14,084 nt of DNA, taken from Lachnospiraceae bacterium. GTDB lineage: Bacteria > Bacillota > Clostridia > Lachnospirales > Lachnospiraceae. The DNA lies in the NCBI GenBank assembly GCA_017461685.1, contig JAFTXF010000041.1, forward strand, positions 1 to 14,084, read 5' to 3'. The translations under genes were made by a program, and so were the position numbers. Below, in pieces: positions 1 through 6,890 of this stretch (within the stretch, counting starts at the first letter, position 1; each line of letters begins with the position of its first letter). The notes below the pieces were generated by a model. It was given only the letters and a program-made list of their open reading frames with translations. It was not told where the DNA came from and made no database searches.

Positions 1-272
1 ACAAATTGCGGTGATGTTGATGTAAAATATAGAAAATCGATGATGTGAGGGAACTTGGCGGTGTGCCATGTGGAATAAAATATATTCCGGCACAGGGGCC
101 TTGAAAAGCGTCGGTCCTTAGTGAAGCAAGGCGCAGCCGCAGTCTGAGCTTAGTACCGTTGCAGCTTTTCACGGAGCGGGAGCGTCCCCGAGACGGAACA
201 TATATCACTTCCGCCAGCGGCCACCAGGTTTCGCAAACGCCTATATTTCACATCAACATCACCGCAATTTGT
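1..272. repeat. Nested palindromic element with 32-bp inverted arms (MITE-like or structured RNA)
   Basis: The arms at 1-32 and 241-272 are reverse complements at 31 of 32 positions. Between them lie further nested pairings: TGGCGG 56-61 with CCGCCA 211-216; TGTGCC 62-67 with GGCACA 89-94, enclosing GGAATA 72-77 with TATTCC 83-88; and TGAAAAGC 102-109 with GCTTTTCA 164-171, enclosing CGGT 112-115 with ACCG 155-158 and AAGC 124-127 with GCTT 148-151. No convincing ORF lies inside. The right arm overlaps the last 14 bases of the gene ending at 259. Such ordered nesting suggests a folded RNA, or a hairpin-forming non-autonomous mobile element; it could also help end transcription of the minus-strand operon. 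The left arm begins at base 1, so the true outer limit is unknown. I do not recognise a named family with confidence. Confidence 0.7.
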
Positions 273-1824
273 AACAAATCGCATTCATTCCCTGTGTGAT
301 GACTTCCAGGTCATACTCCCGGCAAAGTTTGTCTATATCACCGCCCACCGGTACGCAGATATATTTACATTGCAGGGTATCAAAATTCTCTAATATATAG
401 TCCGGGTAACAGCAGCTGATACCAAAGCCGGCAGGAAGGCCGTATAAAATCTGGTAATCCGTCACCATCTGGTCTCCTGTTTCCGCGTGGTAATCATAGG
501 TTACCCAAATGACATCATTGTCATAATTCGGCACATTCTCCATATTCAGTGCCAGTTTCTCGTGAAAATCAGCCTCTGTGCGTTCTATTTCAGCTACCAG
601 TTCCTCATTGCGGTAACGATTCTGGTAGTCGTATGCGTCCACCGCCATGAAGAAATACAGATATACAAAGACCACGCTGCAAAGCACTGCCTGTAGGGAG
701 TACTTTACCTTCATCATGGCTATGGCAAAAAGGCCTGCCGCAATGAAAGTCAATAAGTGTTTGCTGCCTTCCTGCATCTTGTACATCAAAAGCAGTGCCA
801 TCCACATAGCAAAGCAACAAAACGCATAATGCCCGTACAGGAGGGCAGTTTTGTATTCCTTGCGGATGAACTTGTACAGTGCGTATAAGCCAATTATCAC
901 CATCACCAGAATAAAGCCTACAAAAAAGGAACCGGTAGCAAGGCCTTCCCGAATCCCCTGCATACACTTGCCGATAAAATCCCAGCCCTTCGTATAAAGC
1001 TTGTCCCAGGTAAATTGGATACCTGCTGCAAAGCCTTCTGTAAAGTACTTGGAAATCCACGTAGTATCAAACAATGGCGTAAAGTACTCCGCCGCCAGAA
1101 ATTTATTAATCAGGAGATACAAAACTCCTGTCACACCTGCAACACCTGCACTGATGCCCACACCCAGCCACTTAATCTCTCGAATCAAAAGCACTGCCGG
1201 CAAAATCAGGAACACGATCATATATGGCCGCATCAGAGTCAGCAGACCGGCAATTACAAACATACCTACGATATGCCCTGCCTTTTCCTCCTGCATATAA
1301 GCATATGCAAAGCCTACAAACACAATCAACATAGCAAAACAAATACATTCCGGCATCACAGACTGCATGTATCTGGTAAACTGCGGAAACACGGCAAAAA
1401 GCACTGCTATCCGCACCATCTGCTTCCAGTCAGGCTTAACCAGCCACACAAATAAAAATACCGCCAGCATCATAATGGCAATATTACAGTAAACCGGCGA
1501 CAGCAGATTCCAGCCGAACAAAAAGCCCCAAATCAGCCACGGCCATACCAATACCGGGCTCCAGGCTGCAAAGGAAAGCACCTCTGCATGGCTCTCATTA
1601 AAGCCGAAATACCCGTATGGGTAGCCGAACTTCAGCATACCCTCTACCTGCTTATAATAAAACAATTCATCATTCCAGTCAGAAGCAGGTATATACACAT
1701 CCCAAATGGCACGTCCTTCTATGGCACAGGTCACAACACATGCCAGCAAAGGAATCAATGCCATAAGCACTGCTTTATAAAATCGTATATGTCTCCTAAT
1801 GTGTTCTTTTATTTTTAAATTCAT
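259..1824 (-). CDS. Polytopic membrane protein, probable GT-C fold glycosyltransferase
   Basis: A 521-residue membrane protein with a short basic N-terminus (KIKEHIRRHIRFYK) and about ten or more hydrophobic segments. The first helix (about 17-35) is followed by a long extracytoplasmic loop with the acidic motif SDWNDELF (D49, D52, E53). GT-C transferases such as PMT and ArnT carry their catalytic acidic residue in this loop. The C-terminal ~120 residues are mostly soluble. GT-C enzymes use polyprenyl-phosphate sugars outside the membrane. The gene 47 bp upstream encodes a GtrB-like enzyme that would make such a donor, so a donor-acceptor pair is a reasonable inference. It is the last gene of the operon. 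An AGGAA-like ribosome site precedes the ATG. The last four codons and the stop (YKLR, TGA) lie partly inside the right arm of the palindromic element. The exact sugar and acceptor are unknown. Confidence 0.75.
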   Translation of the reverse strand: MNLKIKEHIRRHIRFYKAVLMALIPLLACVVTCAIEGRAIWDVYIPASDWNDELFYYKQVEGMLKFGYPYGYFGFNESHAEVLSFAAWSPVLVWPWLIWGFLFGWNLLSPVYCNIAIMMLAVFLFVWLVKPDWKQMVRIAVLFAVFPQFTRYMQSVMPECICFAMLIVFVGFAYAYMQEEKAGHIVGMFVIAGLLTLMRPYMIVFLILPAVLLIREIKWLGVGISAGVAGVTGVLYLLINKFLAAEYFTPLFDTTWISKYFTEGFAAGIQFTWDKLYTKGWDFIGKCMQGIREGLATGSFFVGFILVMVIIGLYALYKFIRKEYKTALLYGHYAFCCFAMWMALLLMYKMQEGSKHLLTFIAAGLFAIAMMKVKYSLQAVLCSVVFVYLYFFMAVDAYDYQNRYRNEELVAEIERTEADFHEKLALNMENVPNYDNDVIWVTYDYHAETGDQMVTDYQILYGLPAGFGISCCYPDYILENFDTLQCKYICVPVGGDIDKLCREYDLEVITQGMNAICYKLR

Positions 1825-1871
1825 ATAACTTCCTAAAATTTATTTTCTTGTCTTGCAGGACATCCTGCGTG

Positions 1872-2813
1872 CTAATGCCCGGCGTCTGTCTCTATATTTA
1901 CCACTTCACGGATCACATATTGAGGCGCGCTGTTCAAGCTGATATATATGCGCCCGATGTACTCGCCTATCAACCCTAACATCAGCATGATCATACCGCC
2001 GAAAATAACAATGGCACTCATGATAGCACTGAATCCAACCGGCACGTCCGGTAAAATCAGCTTTTTTAAAATAGTATACAGTCCGTATAAAAATCCGCCC
2101 AGGGCACTGACAGCGCCGATAACGGTGGCAACCCGCAAAGGTTTCACGCTAAAGGCGGTAAAGCCGTTAAACCACAGCCCCAACAGCTTCTTTATGGTAT
2201 AACCGCTGGTCCCTTCCTCACGGTCTCTGTGATTTACTACTACATTGGTAATGTGCTTGGTGGCCCGAAGCACCAGACCGATCACATACGGGAAGGAATT
2301 TTCATAACGGATGACATCCTCAATCACAAAACGCTTTGCAGCAAAATAGCTGCTGATATACAGTTCCTTCGGCTTACCCAGCATAAAACGGGTCATGACT
2401 TCATTGACTTTGCTGCCCAGATTGCGGAATGCAGAATGCTGCTTGTGTTCGTATTTGGCATAGACCACATCATATCCTTCGTCTATCTTGTCCAAAAGCT
2501 TGCCTACTTCATCCGCCGGAGTCTGACCATCGTCATCCAGACATACCACTACATCGCCCGTCACATACCGAAAACCTGCCATAAGTGCCGCATGCTGACC
2601 GAAATTTCTGGCCAGATTTATGCCCTTTATAAAAGGATACTGCTCCGCCAAGGCTTTAATCGCCCCAAAGGTATTATCCGGGGAGCAATCATTAATCAGC
2701 ACCACTTCATAAGTATGCTGAGGAATGCCATTCATTGTGGTATTGATTTCCTCAATCACCCTGCCAATCATATGCTCGGAACGATAGCATGGTATTACAA
2801 AACTAATCTTCAC
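1872..2813 (-). CDS. GtrB/DPM1-like family 2 polyprenyl-phosphate glycosyltransferase
   Basis: A 313-residue protein with a full GT2 (GT-A) domain. It starts with the beta strand ISFVIPCY, then VVLINDCSPDNT (N41, D42), the LARNFGQHAALMAGF segment, and the DDD metal/nucleotide site at 93-95 (CLDDDGQ). The DREEGTSGYT segment (197-206) matches the R-x-x-G-x-S acceptor region of GtrB/ArnC-type enzymes. Two hydrophobic helices follow at about 229-249 and 263-285, as in GtrB, which sits in the inner leaflet. The predicted reaction transfers a sugar from a nucleotide donor to undecaprenyl phosphate on the cytoplasmic side. Its ATG overlaps the end of the acetyltransferase gene by 11 bp, which implies translational coupling. 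Automated annotation may call it ArnC-like, but no lipid A pathway is expected here. The sugar is not determinable from sequence. Confidence 0.9.
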   Translation of the reverse strand: MKISFVIPCYRSEHMIGRVIEEINTTMNGIPQHTYEVVLINDCSPDNTFGAIKALAEQYPFIKGINLARNFGQHAALMAGFRYVTGDVVVCLDDDGQTPADEVGKLLDKIDEGYDVVYAKYEHKQHSAFRNLGSKVNEVMTRFMLGKPKELYISSYFAAKRFVIEDVIRYENSFPYVIGLVLRATKHITNVVVNHRDREEGTSGYTIKKLLGLWFNGFTAFSVKPLRVATVIGAVSALGGFLYGLYTILKKLILPDVPVGFSAIMSAIVIFGGMIMLMLGLIGEYIGRIYISLNSAPQYVIREVVNIETDAGH

Positions 2814-3327
2814 TCTTCTTCTCCTCGTTTACAACAGCCATCCACACAATGTCCACATACTTACCGTTAATACACACATCGTCATACAAATAGCCTTCCT
2901 GTTTAAAGCCCGCCTTTTCATAGCTGCGGATGGCCCTTTCATTGCCTGCAAGGGCACGCAAATAAATGCGGTGCAGTCCCAAAACCTCAAAGCCGTACTG
3001 AATCATCAGGCGTGCCGCCTCGGTTCCGATGCCACGGCCTCTGGCCTCCTCGTCTCCTATGAAAATACCGTACTCGCCTTTGCGATGCTCTTTATCAATA
3101 TCTTTGATATCCACAGAACCCAAAGGCTTGCCGTCTTTCTTGTCACAAATCATCATCTGACATGCGCGGCCTGATTCTTTCATGGTTTTAAACCACTTCA
3201 AGTGGCCTTCTCTGGTAAAATCCGCCTGACTGATAAAGAACTTTTTTAATTCGGGATTATTGCGCCACGCAACAATCACGTCCGCATCCTCTTCCGTCAT
3301 CGGTCTTAAATAAATCTGCTGTTCCAT
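2803..3327 (-). CDS. GNAT acetyltransferase, RimJ/RimL (Acetyltransf_3) type, PseH-like
   Basis: A 174-residue single-domain GNAT protein. It opens with IYLRPMTEEDADVIVAWRNNPELKKFF, typical of the Acetyltransf_3 group (W-R-N near residue 22). The acetyl-CoA pyrophosphate loop is ARGRGIGTEA (about 95-104). The following LHRIYLRALAGNERAIRSYEKAGF block, with N-E-R-A-I and Y-E-K-A-G-F, is the usual GNAT motif B. Related proteins include ribosomal-protein N-acetyltransferases and PseH, which acetylates an amino-sugar nucleotide on the way to pseudaminic acid. Placement among glycosyltransferases favours a sugar substrate over a ribosomal one, but this is inference. An AGGAG ribosome site lies about 6 bases before the ATG. 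The 3' end overlaps the GT2 gene by 11 bp. Confidence 0.88.
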   Translation of the reverse strand: MEQQIYLRPMTEEDADVIVAWRNNPELKKFFISQADFTREGHLKWFKTMKESGRACQMMICDKKDGKPLGSVDIKDIDKEHRKGEYGIFIGDEEARGRGIGTEAARLMIQYGFEVLGLHRIYLRALAGNERAIRSYEKAGFKQEGYLYDDVCINGKYVDIVWMAVVNEEKKSED

Positions 3328-3417
3328 ATATGCTCCTATCCTGAACCGCCGTCCGCCTGCAGATGCACTGTACTTCCTGCCGGCAAAACCACTTCTGCCT
3401 TAAACAAACCGCATATT

Positions 3418-4494
3418 TTAAATCACTTCATTATAATTGTGAACGCTGTGGTCTTCATACTTGTCCATAAAATCCGGCCCCAACCACACAGACTCATCTG
3501 CAAATTTGATTGCTTCGGTCTCGGTGAATACGGAAACCACTTTCTTTACATGGAAGTCGGTAAAGAAATTCAATAACTCCATCGGTACGATAGGATCAAA
3601 CTGAGGATACTCGGCAAATAAGGTACGGTAATCCAATACATCCCTCGGATGAGGCTTTAAGTAAATGTCCCCTTCCTTTTCATACTCTGCAATCAGGTCT
3701 CTGAAAATACGCTCTCTGGTTTCCAAATCACAAAGAGGTTCTGTTAAAATCAATATTTTATCTTTGCCGATGCTTTCCTGCACCTGTCTCTTAATTGCGG
3801 CAAAATCTCTTACAAATGCCCGCAAAATAATATCCTTGTCCTCTTCTGTCAGGCGGTCCACCAGCTCCTGCCGCTTGACCTCTACGTATTTCGGTCCGGG
3901 ATTATTGATACTGATATCATTTACTTCCATGTCGATACAATACTTGCCATAGCCATTTTGTATGAATATCAGATTCAGCTTGGAAGACATAAAAGCTTTC
4001 AGCGGGAAAAAGCCACGATTGTCATATCTGGCGTAATCACAGTATTTGGCTAAATTCAGTCCATCCTCCATGGCATGGTACGGAATGTGCTTCCAATTCA
4101 GATAATACCCGATTGGATCGCTGTCACAGTATACGTAGATGTCCTCATATTCCGTAAAATCCACAGGAATATCCTGTTCACACAGCCTGCCGAACTTCTT
4201 GGTCATGATAATACGTCTCACCATATTGGCCACGATATTGCCGCCCTGCACCATATACTTATCCAGCTCCGGATAGGCGCTCTGACGCTTTTCATCGTAT
4301 TCCACAACCTCTTCAAAAAGTCCCACCGCTTCCACACGTTCCTTTAACTGCTCAAAATCCGTGGACATTTTGCTCAAAACCAGGGTGGCCTTTCCCTGTT
4401 CTTCCTTAGGTTTCTTTAATTCTTTTAAAAATGTAACATATACATGGTAATACGTGTGGCACACGTATATACTGCCTTTTGTCTTCTTACGCAT
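3418..4494 (-). CDS. GT-B glycosyltransferase with sialyltransferase-superfamily motifs
   Basis: A 358-residue soluble protein. The N-terminal strand SIYVCHTYYHVYVT resembles the start of GT52/polysialyltransferase-like proteins. Three motifs then appear in the order seen in bacterial sialyltransferases (GT38/GT52/GT80): an acidic-D-G motif MEDG (E143, D144, G145), an HP motif LKPHPRD (H282, P283), and a S/T-rich segment VVSVFTETEA (S321, T324, T326). In characterised enzymes these contain the catalytic acid and the CMP-binding residues. The donor could be a CMP-activated nonulosonic acid or Kdo-like sugar; CDP-glycerol-type transferases are an alternative with a similar fold. No signal peptide or membrane helix is visible. 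The start overlaps the upstream peptidase-like gene by 8 bp. No CMP-sugar synthetase or nonulosonate synthase lies in the window, so the substrate remains open. Confidence 0.72.
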   Translation of the reverse strand: MRKKTKGSIYVCHTYYHVYVTFLKELKKPKEEQGKATLVLSKMSTDFEQLKERVEAVGLFEEVVEYDEKRQSAYPELDKYMVQGGNIVANMVRRIIMTKKFGRLCEQDIPVDFTEYEDIYVYCDSDPIGYYLNWKHIPYHAMEDGLNLAKYCDYARYDNRGFFPLKAFMSSKLNLIFIQNGYGKYCIDMEVNDISINNPGPKYVEVKRQELVDRLTEEDKDIILRAFVRDFAAIKRQVQESIGKDKILILTEPLCDLETRERIFRDLIAEYEKEGDIYLKPHPRDVLDYRTLFAEYPQFDPIVPMELLNFFTDFHVKKVVSVFTETEAIKFADESVWLGPDFMDKYEDHSVHNYNEVI

Positions 4495-5770
4495 CTATAC
4501 ACTCCAACAGGTCTGCCTCCGTCAACTTGGCAATCACCGGTATCAGTTGACTGATCGGCACACCTATAATATTGCTGATATCAATTAAATCTTTCTCACC
4601 GTCCGCGTACGCAATGAAATTTACCAGACTCTTTACAGCATCATAAGCACCTTTCTTACTCACGCTTGGATACAGTCCGCGTTTGCCAAGCTGTGGCTCG
4701 CACAGACATTTGATACGGTAGAAGCCGTTATGTTCCAACGCATTCAACATAGACATATACACATCATATGCCCCCTGTAATCCCTCCGGTGAAATCACAC
4801 TCAAATCATCCAAAGAAGTATGATATTCCGGATATTCTCCGTATTTGCTTCTGCACACAACACACACCGGCAAATCTACACCCGGTGCATTGTACTGTCT
4901 TTCATCTGACCCGCGGTCTAAAAAGGTGTATTTTTTGTACTCCGGATAATGGAAGGACAATACATTACGTGCCACGCGGTCCGCCAAAGTATCTCCCTTT
5001 CTGGTCGGAATATAGGAGTATGTCCTGTCATCTCCTACACAGGAAAGCACAAAACCTGCAACGGTACGCTTCTTCATGTCCGCTAAATGCTGTGACAAAT
5101 ATGTGATGGAGCCTATGGTCTCCGGAATCCAGATAAAACGGTAGGTGTACTTTCTGTGGGACTGTTTTGCCAAGGTCTTTGCCAATGCCACTGCAAGCAC
5201 CGGACCTGATAATTCATTATTGGCCATGGACGGATGGCATACATAGGTGGAAATTAAAATCTCCTTCTCCCCGGTTCCCGGTAATATCAGTTCACCGTAG
5301 GTCAGACTGCCGTCAAACAACTCACTGTCTATCACCATATGGTACTTTCCCGGCTTCAGGCTGTCTCTTTGCCGCTCGGACATACAGAATCCATATCTGC
5401 GCGTGTAGTAGGATGTTACATAAGGAACCGCCTCCGGCTGCCCCTGCTGCACATATATATACTGTTTCAGCTCGTCCAGCTCCACCCACCTGTCCACAGG
5501 CGTGGAATAACCCATTACATGTAAATTTAATTGTTTATAATCAACTACACGGTTGCCCTTTTCATCTTCAATATATGCCTGTCTGACAGCCCATTCCTGA
5601 GGCACTGTCCAGTCAAATACCTGTGTGCCGCTTGGCACTTCATGGAGCGTCAAATGCGGCAGTTCTCTCTTCAATATAGCAAGGGTCTGCCTTACCCCAT
5701 CGCCGGTCAGACTTCTGTCGATAGGAAAAAGCTCTCTCGCCAGTTCGTACATTTCATTACCAATACTCAT
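4487..5770 (-). CDS. DUF4910/DUF2172-type M28-like aminopeptidase homologue with C-terminal winged helix
   Basis: A 427-residue protein beginning with MYELARELFPIDRSLTGDGVR, the characteristic start of the DUF4910 family. A DUF2172-like insertion follows (about 55-120), then the metallopeptidase core. Likely metal or catalytic positions are H179 with N185/E186 (CHPSMANNELSG), E217 (IWIPETIGS), D289 (GSDERQYNAPG) and H317 (YPEYHTSLDDL). The last ~70 residues (about 365-427) look like the winged-helix tail of this family. It is cytoplasmic, with no signal peptide. Members are M28-like zinc proteins often found in surface-polysaccharide or glycosylation loci, with no firmly known substrate; a role in removing an acyl or amide group from a sugar precursor is conceivable but unproven. 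A GAGG ribosome site (5775-5778) precedes the ATG. The 8-bp overlap with the next gene supports an operon. Confidence 0.85.
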   Translation of the reverse strand: MSIGNEMYELARELFPIDRSLTGDGVRQTLAILKRELPHLTLHEVPSGTQVFDWTVPQEWAVRQAYIEDEKGNRVVDYKQLNLHVMGYSTPVDRWVELDELKQYIYVQQGQPEAVPYVTSYYTRRYGFCMSERQRDSLKPGKYHMVIDSELFDGSLTYGELILPGTGEKEILISTYVCHPSMANNELSGPVLAVALAKTLAKQSHRKYTYRFIWIPETIGSITYLSQHLADMKKRTVAGFVLSCVGDDRTYSYIPTRKGDTLADRVARNVLSFHYPEYKKYTFLDRGSDERQYNAPGVDLPVCVVCRSKYGEYPEYHTSLDDLSVISPEGLQGAYDVYMSMLNALEHNGFYRIKCLCEPQLGKRGLYPSVSKKGAYDAVKSLVNFIAYADGEKDLIDISNIIGVPISQLIPVIAKLTEADLLECIDA

Positions 5771-5827
5771 TTTTACCTCACATTGTATATTTATAACCCG
5801 AAAATATTATGAATCCATTAACAAATA

Positions 5828-6670
5828 TCAGCCGGCAATAAATAATACGCCCAGGGTACCCGGCCCGCAGTGGCTGGAAACAACGCCGCCTGCTCTTGTA
5901 ATTAATATTTCGCCAAACACGCCTAATTCTTCTAAATACTGACGTACCTTCTCGATGGTCTCTGCATCACAGCCTGAATGTGTGATAAATACTCTGTCCG
6001 GCTTGGCCTGCTTTAATTCTTCCTCCATATCCTTCACATAAGACAGGATAACGGACTGAGTCTTGCCACGGTATTTCTTGCCGGCACTCATACGTCCATT
6101 CTCTACTACGATTCTAGGGTGCAGCTGCAAAACGCCGCCTGCCAACGCTGCTACACTGCTGCAGCGGCCGCCTCTGTGCAGATATGTAAGGGTATCTACT
6201 ACAAAGCTGGCTCTTACACGAGGCTTTAATGCTTCAATATATTCCACGATTTCCCGGGCAGACCTGCCCTCCTGCGCCATAATGGCAGCTTCAATGACCA
6301 TAAGTCCGATTCCGGTAGATAAATTTGCAGAATTCACGATAAAAGCAGATTCCTCCAGTCCCAGTTCCTCTACAGCCATGCGCATCACATTGCCGGTAGT
6401 TGACATCTCATCGGAAATAGAGAAGCACACGATTTCTCTGTCGGCATACTGCTTAAACAATTCCATAACACTGTCCGGAGAAGCAGCAGAAGTCTTAGGT
6501 GTGGTTTTATTGGCATCAGACCACTGATATATGTCATCCGGGGTAATATTTACTCCGTCCTCATACTCTTCGTCCCCCAAATGGATATGAAGGGGTAATA
6601 TTGTAATGTCATATTTTTCAAGCAATTCCTTTGATAAGTCACATGTACTGTCAGATATAATTTTTACCAT
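5828..6670 (-). CDS. degV: DegV family fatty-acid-binding protein
   Basis: A 280-residue protein, full length for DegV. It has the family start KIISDSTCDL (3-12), the LPLHIHLGDEEYEDGVNI segment (25-42), the lipid-contacting PKTSAASP motif (58-65), FSISDEMSTTGN (83-94) and the C-terminal SSHCGPGTLGVLF loop (265-277) with H267. DegV/FakB proteins bind one fatty acid and, in the Fak system, present it to the kinase FakA for phospholipid synthesis; no FakA is present here. AGGTGA at about 6677-6682 serves as ribosome site, and a TATAAT box lies upstream. The gene ends 57 bp before the DUF4910 gene with no clear terminator between, so it may head the glycan operon or simply be co-transcribed with it. 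Confidence 0.93.
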   Translation of the reverse strand: MVKIISDSTCDLSKELLEKYDITILPLHIHLGDEEYEDGVNITPDDIYQWSDANKTTPKTSAASPDSVMELFKQYADREIVCFSISDEMSTTGNVMRMAVEELGLEESAFIVNSANLSTGIGLMVIEAAIMAQEGRSAREIVEYIEALKPRVRASFVVDTLTYLHRGGRCSSVAALAGGVLQLHPRIVVENGRMSAGKKYRGKTQSVILSYVKDMEEELKQAKPDRVFITHSGCDAETIEKVRQYLEELGVFGEILITRAGGVVSSHCGPGTLGVLFIAG

Positions 6671-6754
6671 ATTTTATCACCTTTCGCACTTTTCAAGCTT
6701 GATTCTTTGTACATGTAAGATTCTGCAATCCGCCAAATCCTACCTCAATACTTT

Positions 6755-6760
6755 ATTATA
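6755..6760 (-). promoter_or_regulatory. Candidate -10 box for degV and the downstream glycan operon
   Basis: The minus strand reads TATAAT here, about 85 bases before the degV start, which leaves a leader of roughly 75 nt. No good TTGACA-like -35 box sits 16-18 bases upstream (ATACTT at 17), so the promoter is weak, activator-dependent or wrongly placed. Confidence 0.45.
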
Positions 6761-6829
6761 CTACGTTTTGCCTATAAAAGTATAGTCTCAAATAGACATT
6801 TTTATAAAAATAAATAATATTTGCCTTCA

Positions 6830-6858
6830 TTGCTATCCTCTGTAAAATATGCTAATAT
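6830..6858 (+). promoter_or_regulatory. Sigma-A-type promoter for the GT39 gene
   Basis: A -35 box TTGCTA (6830-6835) and a -10 box TAATAT (6853-6858) are 17 bases apart. A TG one base before the -10 box (6850-6851) makes it an extended -10. Transcription should start near 6865, leaving a leader of about 25 nt with GGAGG at 6882-6886. The 220-bp region 6671-6890 therefore holds divergent promoters for degV and this gene. Confidence 0.65.
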
Positions 6859-6890
6859 ATTGAAAAACACAGCATTTACCCGGAGGAATT

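Noticed and set aside
605..1060. 151-codon minus-strand ORF inside the GT-C-like gene
   Set aside because: It is an alternative frame of the same strand within a confident membrane-protein gene, with no independent start signal.
2229..2870. 213-codon plus-strand ORF opposite the GT2 gene
   Set aside because: It is a long antisense frame of a strongly conserved GT2 gene, with no ribosome site or recognisable domain.
3328..3417. Reading frame between the sialyltransferase-like and acetyltransferase genes encoding LFKAEVVLPAGSTVHL
   Set aside because: About 28 open codons in a GC-rich gap are expected by chance; there is no start codon with a ribosome site. It could be a remnant, but the support is too weak.
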